Assembly (NCBI GenBank): GCA_029781135.1 | Contig: JAKOXH010000009.1 | Location: forward strand, 1 to 36,915 | DNA length: 36,915 bases | From: Planctomycetota bacterium | GTDB taxonomy: Bacteria; Planctomycetota; Planctomycetia; Pirellulales; Lacipirellulaceae | Reading direction: 5' to 3' | Shown: positions 8,104-15,456 of the stretch, in pieces | How the letters are laid out: each line of letters opens with the position of its first letter | How positions within the stretch are numbered: position 1 is the stretch's first letter | Made by a program: the position numbers and the translations under genes | Notes under the pieces: generated by a model | Database searches by the model: none | What the model was told of the DNA's origin: nothing | Seen by the model: the letters and a program-made list of their open reading frames with translations, nothing else

Positions 8104-9177
8104 ATGATTCGATTTGGGTGTGTTCGAGCGAACTTGATCGCTCCAGGGTGCGGCTGGGTTATCGTCCTCGCACTGGTTTCTTTTGGCGGCACCGTGAGTG
8201 ACACGACTCTTCGGGCGGCTGAATCCACTTCCGTTGGCGGAATTGAACGATTGGATCCGGCGCTCGACGCCCTGATCGCTCCCGACGCCAAACTGGAAGT
8301 CATCGGCGAGGGTTATGAGTGGTGCGAAGGACCGGTTTGGGTGCCGGCCGAGGGAGGATTCCTGCTGTTCTCCGATATCCCGAACAACGCGATCATGCGG
8401 TGGGACGCCAAAGGCGGCGCACGGCTCTTTCTTAAACCTGCCGGCTACACGGGAAAAACACCGCGCGGCGGTGAATCTGGCTCGAACGGCCTCGCACTCG
8501 ATCGCCAGGGCCGACTCATTCTCTGTCAGCATGGCGACCGGCGGGTCGCACGCCTCGAATCGCCCTGGGACAAACCAGTGGCCAATTATGTGACGCTCGC
8601 CGACCGGTACGACGGCAAGAGGTTCAACAGCCCGAATGACATCGTGGTCGCCAAGGATGGGACGATTTACTTCACCGATCCACCGTATGGCTTGGAGAAA
8701 GCATTTGACGACCCTAAGAAAGAGCTGCCTTTCCAAGGCGTTTATCGAATCTCGCCCAACGGAAAGCTGACGCTGCTCACGAAAGAACTCGACGCACCCA
8801 ATGGAATTGGGTTGTCGCCGGATGAGAAGACGCTCTATGTCGCGAATTCGGGCGCCGAGCGGAATGTGGTTGTAGCATTTCCGATTAAGGCCGACGGGGT
8901 GCTTGGCGAGGAGCGCGAGTTCTTCAACGCCCATGAGTTGATTAAACAGCGGCCAGGGTCGTGCGACGGCATGGTCGTTGACCAACACGGCAATGTTTTT
9001 GTGGCGGTGCCGGGTGGAGTTGCCGTCATCACGCCGGAAGGAAAACACCTCGGCAATATTTTGACCAATGACCGAACGGCCAATGTCGAATTCGGCGAAG
9101 ATGGCTCGACGCTGTTCATCTGCGCGAATCACCGGGTGCTGAAGATTTCGACGAAGACGAAGGGACTTGGGTTTTAG
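8104..9177 (+). CDS. Exported SMP-30/gluconolactonase family protein
   Basis: A 357-residue six-bladed beta-propeller lactonase. A signal peptide precedes the mature start (hydrophobic core VIVLALVSFGGTV, cleavage near RAAE). Family motifs appear in order: YEWCEGPVW (metal-binding Glu), LLFSDIPNN, SGSNGLALD, NSPNDIVVAKDG (metal-binding Asn), DAPNGIGLSPDEKTLYVAN and CDGMVVDQHGNVFVA (metal-binding Asp). Such enzymes hydrolyse sugar lactones in a divalent-metal-dependent way. The ATG at 8104 has GGGAG about 11 bases upstream; the frame extends further upstream but without family similarity. Context with dehydrogenases suggests it opens lactones made by sugar oxidation. Confidence 0.9.
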   Translation: MIRFGCVRANLIAPGCGWVIVLALVSFGGTVSDTTLRAAESTSVGGIERLDPALDALIAPDAKLEVIGEGYEWCEGPVWVPAEGGFLLFSDIPNNAIMRWDAKGGARLFLKPAGYTGKTPRGGESGSNGLALDRQGRLILCQHGDRRVARLESPWDKPVANYVTLADRYDGKRFNSPNDIVVAKDGTIYFTDPPYGLEKAFDDPKKELPFQGVYRISPNGKLTLLTKELDAPNGIGLSPDEKTLYVANSGAERNVVVAFPIKADGVLGEEREFFNAHELIKQRPGSCDGMVVDQHGNVFVAVPGGVAVITPEGKHLGNILTNDRTANVEFGEDGSTLFICANHRVLKISTKTKGLGF

Positions 9178-9182
9178 CGGCC

Positions 9183-9282
9183 CGTAGGACGGACATTCCT
9201 GTCCGTCCACCATCCTGCTCCTGCACTTTACCTAGAGCGCGGAAACATGTAGCAACGGACGGACAGGAATGTCCGTCCTACG
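9183..9282. repeat. Head-outward REP-like pair, identical 26-base arms
   Basis: Arms 9183-9208 and 9257-9282 are perfect reverse complements. Each arm is CGTAG followed by a hairpin of nine paired bases (GGACGGACA / TGTCCGTCC) around a TTCC loop, so each has the GTAG head pointing outwards. It occupies nearly all of the gap between the lactonase stop and the dehydrogenase start and ends seven bases before that ATG. Confidence 0.88.
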
Positions 9283-9288
9283 TTCGAT

Positions 9289-10380
9289 ATGCGTGCCCTG
9301 CTATTAATTGATTACCGCACGTTTGAAATCACCGATGTCCCGCGGCCGGCGCTCGGTCCCGCCGATGTGCTCGTGCGCGTGGGCGCATGCGGCATCTGCG
9401 GCAGCGATGTGCATGGCTACGACGGCACCAGTGGCCGACGGGTGCCGCCGATCATTATGGGGCACGAAGCGGCGGGAACGGTTGTAGAAGTCGGCGCGGC
9501 GGTCGATCGAGCACGCGTCGGCGATCGCGTGACGTTCGATTCGACCATCTACTGCGGCGAATGTGAAGCCTGCCGGCGTGGCGCGGTAAACCTGTGCGTG
9601 AACCGGCAAGTACTCGGCGTTTCGTGTTCCGATTATCGCCGACTAGGCGCGTTTGCAGAGTTTGTGGCAGTGCCGCAGCGCGTGTTGTATGCGTTACCGG
9701 CCGATATGCCCTACGAACACGCGGCGATGATCGAGCCAGTCGCGATTGCCGTCCATGCGGTCGATCGGCTCGCAATTCAGCCAGGCGAGCGGGCGGTTGT
9801 CGTCGGCAGCGGTATGATTGGGCTGCTCGTAATCCAGGCATTGCACGTCGCCGGCTGCCGCGAAGTGATTGCCGTCGACATCGATGATGTGCGACTTCAA
9901 CTTGCCAAGCAGCTTGGCGCCACCGAAACGATCAATGCACAACCACATGCTGGCGGCCAACGCCCGGATGGCCGGGGTCGAGCCGCTGGCGAGCCCCCAG
10001 CCCGGCAACCGGCCGTTGACGTTATCCTGGCAATCACAAACGGCGACGGCGTCGATGTGGCCGTTGAAGTTGTGGGCAACGCCGATGCGCTGGCAACGGC
10101 AATCGGCTGCGTTCGTCGTGGTGGCCGTGTGGGATTGGTCGGCAATATTTCGGCCGAAGTGCCGTTCCCCTTGCAGGCGGTGGTAACGCGCGAAATCACG
10201 CTGTACGGCAGTTGTGCCTCGGCCGGCGAGTATAGCCGCGCGATCGAACTGGTGGCAACTGATCAGATTCACGTCGCCCCGCTGATTAGCGCGATCGCGC
10301 CGCTCGAAGAAGGTGCAGACTGGTTCGAGCGGCTGTATGCGCGCGAACCGGGCTTGATGAAGATAATCCTGAAACCGTGA
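9289..10380 (+). CDS. Zinc-dependent alcohol/sorbitol-type dehydrogenase with a 22-residue insertion
   Basis: A 363-residue medium-chain dehydrogenase. Catalytic zinc ligands are Cys37 (CGICGSD) and His59-Glu60 (GHEAAG), with Glu149 in the third-ligand position. Structural-zinc cysteines are 89, 92, 95 and 103. The NAD-binding loop is GSGMIG (173-178) followed by an acidic VDID, favouring NAD over NADP. Residues 219-240 are a Gly/Pro/Arg-rich stretch with no place in the fold: it interrupts the usual path from the third Rossmann strand (ETINAQ) to VDVILAITNGDGVDVAVEV. The inserted DNA (9943-10008) is 66 bases, keeps the frame and is rich in GGCC/CCGG palindromes, as in the dispersed repeats here. 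The SDR gene follows. Confidence 0.9.
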   Translation: MRALLLIDYRTFEITDVPRPALGPADVLVRVGACGICGSDVHGYDGTSGRRVPPIIMGHEAAGTVVEVGAAVDRARVGDRVTFDSTIYCGECEACRRGAVNLCVNRQVLGVSCSDYRRLGAFAEFVAVPQRVLYALPADMPYEHAAMIEPVAIAVHAVDRLAIQPGERAVVVGSGMIGLLVIQALHVAGCREVIAVDIDDVRLQLAKQLGATETINAQPHAGGQRPDGRGRAAGEPPARQPAVDVILAITNGDGVDVAVEVVGNADALATAIGCVRRGGRVGLVGNISAEVPFPLQAVVTREITLYGSCASAGEYSRAIELVATDQIHVAPLISAIAPLEEGADWFERLYAREPGLMKIILKP

Positions 10381-10392
10381 GGATCAAAACCC

Positions 10393-10477
10393 CCAATGAC
10401 CAAATCCCAATGACCAATGACCAATTCCTGCTGCAGTCCGCGTTGGTTATTGGGACTTGGTCATTGGTCATTGATAA
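10393..10477. repeat. Facing heptamer arrays (5 + 5 units)
   Basis: Left arm: CCAATGA, CCAAATC, CCAATGA, CCAATGA, CCAATTC (10393-10427). Right arm: TTGGTTA, TTGGGAC, TTGGTCA, TTGGTCA, TTGATAA (10443-10477). The arms are largely complementary around a 15-base spacer. It fills the gap between the dehydrogenase and SDR genes. Confidence 0.93.
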
Positions 10478-10498
10478 TGAAAGGATTCTCGTTGAAGC

Positions 10499-11284
10499 AT
10501 GTCCAATCTCTTTGATCTCTCTGGAAAAGTCGCGCTCGTCACCGGTGCGAGTCGTGGATTGGGACAGCAGTTTGCGCGGGTGCTGGCCAATGCCGGGGCC
10601 GACTTGGCGATCACCAGTCGCACGCTCGCGTCGCTCGAACCATTTGCGGCCGAGATGCGCTTGCTGGGGCAGCGTGTGGCTTGTGTCGAACTCAATGTGC
10701 GGGAGCAAGCGAGTATCGAGAAGGCGGTGGCGGCCGTGCTCACGGAACTGGGACAAATCGATATCCTCGTCAACAACGCCGGCTGCAACATTCGCAAGCG
10801 GGCGGTTGAGGTGACGTGGGACGATTGGAATACGATCCTCGACACCAACCTGCGCGGGGCGTTCTTCGTCGCGCAAGCCGTCGCCCGGCACATGATCGAA
10901 CGGCGAGCCGGGCGGATTGTGAACATCGGCTCGGTGACGTGCGTGGCCGGTTACGCCGGCCTCGGGCCGTACGGCGCAAGCCGCGGCGGCGTGAAACAAC
11001 TTACGATGAGCCTCGCCCACGACTGGGGCGAGTACGGCATCACGGTGAACTGCCTCGCACCCGGCTGGTTCAAGACGGCTCAGAACCGCGCGCTGTACGA
11101 AGTGCCCGGCTGGGTTGAATACTTGTGCGAGCGCATCCCCCTCGGTCGCCCCGGCACGCCCAGCGACCTCGATGGTGCGCTCTTGCTCCTCGCTTCCGAT
11201 GCCGGACGGTACATCACAGGCCAAACAATACTCGTCGATGGCGGCGTTTCCGTGGGGGCCGTGCGAGCAGTCGAGCAAAAATAG
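10499..11284 (+). CDS. Short-chain dehydrogenase/reductase, catalytic Lys replaced by Arg
   Basis: A 261-residue classical SDR resembling gluconate 5-dehydrogenase/3-oxoacyl reductase types. Visible: TGASRGLG cofactor loop (15-22), NNAG (92-95), Ser145 in VNIGS, and Tyr158. The active-site YxxxK reads YGASR, so Arg162 takes the place of the catalytic lysine (codon CGC at 10982-10984). The NAD-side motif NCLAPGW follows. The C-terminal VDGGVSVGAV ending is complete. Arg here is uncommon but occurs in some SDR lineages, so activity may be kept. The gene starts 22 bases after a heptamer array; the Shine-Dalgarno is weak (AGGA about 13 bases upstream). It is probably co-transcribed with the dehydrogenase. 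Confidence 0.9.
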   Translation: MSNLFDLSGKVALVTGASRGLGQQFARVLANAGADLAITSRTLASLEPFAAEMRLLGQRVACVELNVREQASIEKAVAAVLTELGQIDILVNNAGCNIRKRAVEVTWDDWNTILDTNLRGAFFVAQAVARHMIERRAGRIVNIGSVTCVAGYAGLGPYGASRGGVKQLTMSLAHDWGEYGITVNCLAPGWFKTAQNRALYEVPGWVEYLCERIPLGRPGTPSDLDGALLLLASDAGRYITGQTILVDGGVSVGAVRAVEQK

Positions 11285-11445
11285 CGACTTGGTCCCGTGT
11301 CGCGAGTAGGAAAATGGGGGCGGCGCTTATGCGACCATGTGGCGTCCAAGGGTCGTTCTCAAGACTTTTCAAACGGCAGCAGCCTGCTAGAATTCCTCAC
11401 GGCTTGTCGGGCTTCAATTCCTCTATTTCCGTGGGAGAAATTGCG

Positions 11446-11703
11446 ATGCACATCCTTGGCTGGATCGTTTTTGGTTTCGTGGTGGGCGCTATTGCCCGCC
11501 TGCTGATGCCCGGCCCGCAGCCGATGGGCCTCATTCTGACCTGCCTGCTGGGCATTGCCGGCTCGTTCGTCGGTGGCACGATCGGAAGCATCCTGAGCGG
11601 CAACTCGATTTGGACGCCCGTGCCCGCCGGCTGGATCGGTGCCATTCTCGGCGCACTGCTCATCCTCTTCATTTATGGCCGCATGGCCGTGCGACGCGTG
11701 TGA
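11446..11703 (+). CDS. GlsB/YeaQ/YmgE family small membrane protein
   Basis: An 85-residue protein made almost entirely of three hydrophobic segments: HILGWIVFGFVVGAIARLL, GLILTCLLGIAGSFVGGTIG and GWIGAILGALLILFIYGRM. The Gly-rich pattern with GAIARLL is that of the transglycosylase-associated (YeaQ) family, often stress-induced inner-membrane proteins of unknown mechanism. GGGAG lies about 12 bases before the ATG. The much longer frame upstream (to 11125) is a shadow of the SDR gene. The 160-base gap before it holds no other gene. Confidence 0.88.
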   Translation: MHILGWIVFGFVVGAIARLLMPGPQPMGLILTCLLGIAGSFVGGTIGSILSGNSIWTPVPAGWIGAILGALLILFIYGRMAVRRV

Positions 11704-11741
11704 ATCTTCAATTGAGCGATGGGCGAGCGCTTCGACATAGC

Positions 11742-11847
11742 CCGGCCGTCTCGGCCGGTTTAGAAGGATAGCCCGGCCGTTCCGGCCGGGCGAGCGACGA
11801 CATCACTTGCGATGTGCCGACGTTACGCCGACCCGAAACGGGTCGGC
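11742..11847. repeat. Three REP-like hairpins with ATAG heads
   Basis: The hairpins are CCGGCCG-TCT-CGGCCGG (11742-11758), a second GCCCGGCC/GGCCGGGC palindrome (11771-11791), and GCCGACCCG/CGGGTCGGC (11827-11847). The first two are preceded by ATAG on the plus strand, the third on the minus strand. They lie between the YeaQ-family gene and the blaI promoter. Confidence 0.8.
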
Positions 11848-11880
11848 TATCTATTTTGAACAAACCGCGAATTTCGCCTC

Positions 11881-11908
11881 TTGACAAATACTGGTCAACC
11901 AGTAGAAT
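11881..11908 (+). promoter_or_regulatory. blaI-blaR1 promoter
   Basis: TTGACA at 11881-11886 and TAGAAT at 11903-11908 are separated by 16 bases, close to sigma-70 consensus. An operator dyad fills the spacer, which fits an autorepressed promoter. Confidence 0.7.
11889..11904 (+). promoter_or_regulatory. BlaI operator 1 (perfect dyad)
   Basis: TACTGGTCAACCAGTA: two 7-base half sites (TACTGGT / ACCAGTA) around CA. It lies between the -35 and -10 boxes. The TAC...GTA ends resemble MecI/BlaI operators. Confidence 0.72.
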
Positions 11909-11920
11909 CACGGGCATAAC

Positions 11921-11936
11921 TACTGGTCAACCCGTA
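11921..11936 (+). promoter_or_regulatory. BlaI operator 2 (near-perfect dyad)
   Basis: TACTGGTCAACCCGTA, with one mismatch pair relative to operator 1. It starts 32 bases after operator 1, about three helical turns, so two dimers would sit on the same DNA face. It ends ten bases before the blaI ATG. Confidence 0.7.
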
Positions 11937-11946
11937 GGACGCTCGC

Positions 11947-12366
11947 ATGGCTGCCGACACCCCCTCCGATCGTGAACTGGAAGCCCTGAAAATACTGTGG
12001 GACCGCGGCGAAGTCACCGTCCGCGACCTGGCCGACGCGATGAACGCCGGCGTCGCCGCGAAAGACCGGCTCGCCTACACCACCGTCCTTAGCCTGCTGC
12101 AGGTGATGGAGCAGAAGGGCCTCGTCGGCCATCGCCGCGTGGGAAAGGCCTACGTTTACGTACCGCGGGTCGAGCGGCAATCGACCGTCCGCCGATTGGC
12201 TGGGGCATTTCTCGACAAAGTGTTCGACGGCGCGGTGGATGAATATCTCGTCCACGCGCTCGAATCGAAACGTCTCTCGGCCGCCGAACTCGACCAGCTC
12301 GAAGCAATGCTGGCGGCGGCCCGCGAACGCACCTCTCCACGTGGCCGCAAAGGAGGCCGAAAATGA
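11947..12366 (+). CDS. BlaI/MecI/CopY family repressor
   Basis: A 139-residue winged-helix repressor. The N-terminal DNA-binding half shows the family pattern: SDRELEALKILWDRGEVTV, then AYTTVLSLLQVMEQKGLVGH, then a wing with GKAYVYVP. The C-terminal half (about 80-120) is the helical dimer region that BlaR-type proteases inactivate in known systems (FLDKVFDGAV). Basic low-complexity tail. The stop overlaps the blaR1 start as ATGA, so the sensor protease is translationally coupled. Two dyads over its own promoter suggest autoregulation. No beta-lactamase gene is present nearby; in planctomycetes such pairs often control other targets. Confidence 0.92.
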   Translation: MAADTPSDRELEALKILWDRGEVTVRDLADAMNAGVAAKDRLAYTTVLSLLQVMEQKGLVGHRRVGKAYVYVPRVERQSTVRRLAGAFLDKVFDGAVDEYLVHALESKRLSAAELDQLEAMLAAARERTSPRGRKGGRK

Positions 12367-14756
12367 TCCGCACGCTCGATTCGTTGGTGCTCTGGTTAGG
12401 CGATTTCTACTTCCTGTCGGCGGTCTTACTGGCAATCACGCTGGCGGTGGGCGTGGCCCTACGCCAACCGGCAAAGCGGCTGGCGGTCATCAAGGCGATG
12501 CTCGTTGCCCTGGCGATCTTGGCCGTGCTATGTGCGTTGCCCCGCTGGTCGGTCGTGCATTTGCGGACGGCGGCACAGCCAAGCGCGATATCGAACGCAA
12601 ACCCCCACGCCGCCGCATTTGCGGCGGCGTCGAATCTCAACGCAAACACAAATTGGCCCACGAACGATGCTTTGCCGCTCCCGTCAGCTAAACCGGCAAG
12701 CGATGCGGCTACCGCGTCGGCAATTTGGCAAGAGATCCGTTGGCAACAAGTCCTCGTGACAGCGTACGTCGTGGGCGCGGTTGGTGTCGTTGGCTGGCTC
12801 ATCATCGGCCAACTAGCGGCAATCCGCCTGCGGCATCACGCTCAACCAGCCCCCGCCGACCTAATCGCCATGCTGGAAGAAGTGGCCCCCCGTGGCCGAG
12901 TCTCTCCGAGACTCGGATTCAACGAGTTTGATAAAACCGCCAAAAAAGTCCCCCATTCCAGCACCACCACCCCACTTGCCGCCAGTTTCGGAGAAACTGG
13001 CCTGCGTGACCAAGTCGCTTCGACCGAAGTATCGCCGCGGCGAGAACTCGAATCCGCGTCTCGGAGAGACGCGGCCACGTGGTCGAGTCTCTCCGAGACT
13101 CGAACGGACGGTTTCGGAGACACCAGCCTACCGGGGTTGGAACTGCTGGTTTCTGCTCGCATCGCCGCCCCGGTCGCACTCGGCCTTTTCCACCCGGCCA
13201 TCCTACTGCCCAAGGATTTTGCGGACACAAAATCCGCAATCCGAAATCCGCAGTCCGCAATCCTCTCCATCCTCGCCCACGAACTGGCCCACATCCGCAA
13301 CCACGACCTCGCCTGGCTGGCGGTGAGCCGCGTGCTGCTCGTGTTGCTCTGGGCACAGCCGTTGTATTGGCTGGTGCGACGGCGGATGCGGTTCGACCAG
13401 GAAACCCTCGCCGACGCGGCCGCCGCCGAACTCACCAGCCGCCAACACTACGCCGAACAACTAGTCGCCTGGGCCCGCAGCCTCTCAACCCGACCGCTCC
13501 CCATGCGACTCTCACCGGCCGTGGGGTTGTGGGAAGGAACAACGCAATTAAGGAGACGTATTACGATGTTAGTCGACAATGAACTGCGAATCTTGGGCCG
13601 ATGTTCGCGCACATGGCGAGCGACATCACTTGTGGTATGTGCGGCAATTACATTTGGCCTATCACTAATAACAATTTATCCAGCCAGGACTGAGCCGCCG
13701 GCGCAAGATAGTTCGCGAAATACTGACCCCACAGCTAAAACTGCAAAGAAAAGTGAAGGTCAAACTGTGAAACTGCCAATTGTCGTTGCGAAACATGTGC
13801 TGCTGCTAAATGGCAAGGAGATTATCACTTGGGATGGACTCGACAAGAGAATTGCAGCTCTTGCCGATCCGTCGAACGCGATGCCGCAGTTCTATTTCAC
13901 CTCCGGCGCTCGAGAGTCGGGAGCGGCGGAAGTCGCGAAGCAGTTTATTTGGGAGTTGCACAAAAAGTACAAACTGCAAGGCCATAGCGAAGGCAGCCTG
14001 TGGCCACGAGCGGGCATCAGGTACGACCGCGTTGAGACAGAGGCGGACCTCCACGATGAATCGCGGCGAGTTCAAGGGCGAGTGCTTGATGCGCAGAATA
14101 AGCCGATTGCCGATGCAGAGGTTATTGTCATTCCACCTGTGGATGAGTCGATTTCTTACAAGGCAGTGAATATCGCGCTCGTCGAGGGCCGTGTCCGTAA
14201 TCGATTGGATGAAATCATCACGGACACGAACTCCGAAGGTCGATACATCCTTTACCTGCCGAAAGGACAAGATCACTGTTACATACTGGCGCTTCATCCA
14301 AACGCTGGAATCGCACTCATTCGATTTGGGGATTGGCAGGCGAACGAAGACGTCATGCGCATGTTACCGTGGGCGAAACTTGAAATTAGCGTAGGTGCGG
14401 AAGCGGGGACCGTACAGAGTGTTTCATTAAGTACTCGACTCCGCGATCACGATGGCTACCCGGAACTAGTGTTGAGCCAATATTGGAGCGACCTAAAGCA
14501 AACGAAAACAACGAATAATTTCCAATACTCGCATGTTCCGCCTATCTGGCAGACGAGCATCAGCCGAGATTTTGCCGAGCCTGGTGGCGGTACCACTGGC
14601 CTAGACGCGGCGTCCGTTAGCCTGCTGCCTGGCGAATCCCGGCAGATTGGCCTGGGAACACTATCTGACAAACAACGCGAATGGTTGAAACAATTGCGCG
14701 ATGGCCAACAGCAAAGACTCGACGCACTTAAGAAACAGGAGCAAAGCAAGAAGTAA
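12363..14756 (+). CDS. BlaR1-like M56 membrane metalloprotease with repeat insertions and a C-terminal regulatory-like domain
   Basis: A 797-residue membrane protein. Hydrophobic segments lie near residues 8-30, 40-57, 120-145, 318-340 and 418-438. The zinc protease motif is HELAH (His306, Glu307, His310), followed by NHDLAW. In known systems signal binding activates this site to cut the BlaI repressor. Two segments look inserted. Residues about 177-258 translate a cluster of REP-like hairpins (12891-13136). Residues about 290-301, just before HELAH, translate five heptamers (13231-13265). The C-terminal part (about 450-797) lacks a penicillin-binding fold that I can recognise; around 560-580 it has VQGRVLDAQNKPIADAEVIV, a carboxypeptidase-regulatory-like (CNA-B/DUF-type) beta sandwich. 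The ligand is unknown. Confidence 0.88.
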   Translation: MIRTLDSLVLWLGDFYFLSAVLLAITLAVGVALRQPAKRLAVIKAMLVALAILAVLCALPRWSVVHLRTAAQPSAISNANPHAAAFAAASNLNANTNWPTNDALPLPSAKPASDAATASAIWQEIRWQQVLVTAYVVGAVGVVGWLIIGQLAAIRLRHHAQPAPADLIAMLEEVAPRGRVSPRLGFNEFDKTAKKVPHSSTTTPLAASFGETGLRDQVASTEVSPRRELESASRRDAATWSSLSETRTDGFGDTSLPGLELLVSARIAAPVALGLFHPAILLPKDFADTKSAIRNPQSAILSILAHELAHIRNHDLAWLAVSRVLLVLLWAQPLYWLVRRRMRFDQETLADAAAAELTSRQHYAEQLVAWARSLSTRPLPMRLSPAVGLWEGTTQLRRRITMLVDNELRILGRCSRTWRATSLVVCAAITFGLSLITIYPARTEPPAQDSSRNTDPTAKTAKKSEGQTVKLPIVVAKHVLLLNGKEIITWDGLDKRIAALADPSNAMPQFYFTSGARESGAAEVAKQFIWELHKKYKLQGHSEGSLWPRAGIRYDRVETEADLHDESRRVQGRVLDAQNKPIADAEVIVIPPVDESISYKAVNIALVEGRVRNRLDEIITDTNSEGRYILYLPKGQDHCYILALHPNAGIALIRFGDWQANEDVMRMLPWAKLEISVGAEAGTVQSVSLSTRLRDHDGYPELVLSQYWSDLKQTKTTNNFQYSHVPPIWQTSISRDFAEPGGGTTGLDAASVSLLPGESRQIGLGTLSDKQREWLKQLRDGQQQRLDALKKQEQSKK
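12891..13136. repeat. Cluster of REP-like hairpins inside blaR1
   Basis: Head GTGG + CCGAGTCTC-TCC-GAGACTCGG (12892-12915). The inverted partner, GTGG + CCGCGTCTC/GAGACGCGG, is on the minus strand at 13055-13078. A third, GTGG + TCGAGTCTC/GAGACTCGA, follows at once on the plus strand (13080-13103). Two weaker minus-strand copies with TCTCCGA loops are at about 12986-13008 and 13108-13132. The A-to-C changes occur on both sides of the stem, so pairing is kept. Confidence 0.85.
13231..13265 (+). repeat. Heptamer array inside blaR1: 5 units of AATCCGC type
   Basis: AATCCGC, AATCCGA, AATCCGC, AGTCCGC, AATCCTC in one register. It encodes SAIRNPQSAILS just before the HELAH zinc motif. A short complementary stretch (GGATTTTGCGGAC) lies just upstream at about 13214-13226. 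Confidence 0.85.
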
Positions 14757-14783
14757 CCGGTCGGAATCGATTCCTGACGTAGT

Positions 14784-14827
14784 CATCTCGCTCCGCGAGA
14801 TGCAATTTCCTCTCGCGGAGCGAGAGG
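14784..14827. repeat. Paired hairpins TCGCTCCGCGA / TCGCGGAGCGA
   Basis: 14784-14802 and 14809-14827 are two inverted copies of a short palindrome. A related copy is at 24764-24803. They lie just after the blaR1 stop and could also act as a terminator, although no T-run follows. Confidence 0.75.
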
Positions 14828-14861
14828 GGTACAATCTCTGCCCTCATGGCGCGCCGGGTGC

Positions 14862-14878
14862 CACGGGCTTCGCCCGTG
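14862..14878. repeat. Hairpin CACGGGC-TTC-GCCCGTG
   Basis: A perfect 7-bp stem in the blaR1-ilvD gap (14757-15456). No gene is visible in that 700-base gap; it holds several palindromic repeats and presumably the ilvD promoter, which I could not place with confidence. Confidence 0.65.
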
Positions 14879-15360
14879 CTCTAGCTGCCTGGGCCTTGCT
14901 CTCGGCCCCGTTAAATTCCCCTCCAGCACGAACCGCGCGCGGCCAAAAATTATTGTGGAAATTGGCCACGCAACATGCTACACTCGTCCCACGCTCCACC
15001 TCCCAACCGCCCGCTCTTTGACAACTCGAACTCCCGTATCCATTCCGCTGCGCACCAACGAGATTGCGCGCTCGCGAACGGTTTCCGTCCGAAGCTGAGT
15101 GAACTCCCCCGAGTTTTGACACGCATGCCACGCGCTCGACCCATATTTCACCGGGAAAATTACCAAACCGGCCGCGCAAAACTCGCCCAGTTTTGCAATC
15201 GAAAATCGCGTCTTGCGGCGCGTGTCAAAATCATTTCGTGGCCGGGCGCTGCCTACCCTACAACTATAACGATCACGGCCGCGGAGCGAGAGAACGACGA
15301 CTTCTCCCACATGGCGCGCCAGCCCGCTTTCGCTACAATGGCATTCTGTCGTGTTGCGGC

Positions 15361-15393
15361 CCCTCACCCCGGCCCTCTCCCAGAGGGAGAGGG
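15361..15393. repeat. Dispersed palindrome CCCTCTCCC-AGA-GGGAGAGGG
   Basis: Stem 15373-15381 / 15385-15393, preceded by CCCTCACCCCGG. The motif is widespread as an intergenic repeat in GC-rich bacteria. It lies about 65 bases before the ilvD start. Confidence 0.7.
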
Positions 15394-15456
15394 GGTCAGC
15401 GTTTCGAAACAGACGCACCGTACCCAGTTTTCCTTCGGTTTGTCAGGAGATTCATC

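Noticed and set aside
7840..9213. Minus-strand frame opposite the SMP-30 gene (457 codons)
   Set aside because: No motif, and opposite a gene with signal peptide and all SMP-30 motifs.
9183..9282. Rho-independent terminator after the lactonase gene
   Set aside because: No T-run follows, the arms repeat as an identical inverted pair with GTAG heads, and the same type of hairpin occurs in coding DNA.
12891..13136. Frameshifts in blaR1 caused by the repeat cluster
   Set aside because: The frame stays open and continues into the intact HELAH site and C-terminal domain, so the inserts are in frame.
15193..15456. Upstream extension of ilvD
   Set aside because: This part translates a dispersed palindrome and lacks family similarity; GTG at 15457 has a good ribosome site and the normal N-terminus.
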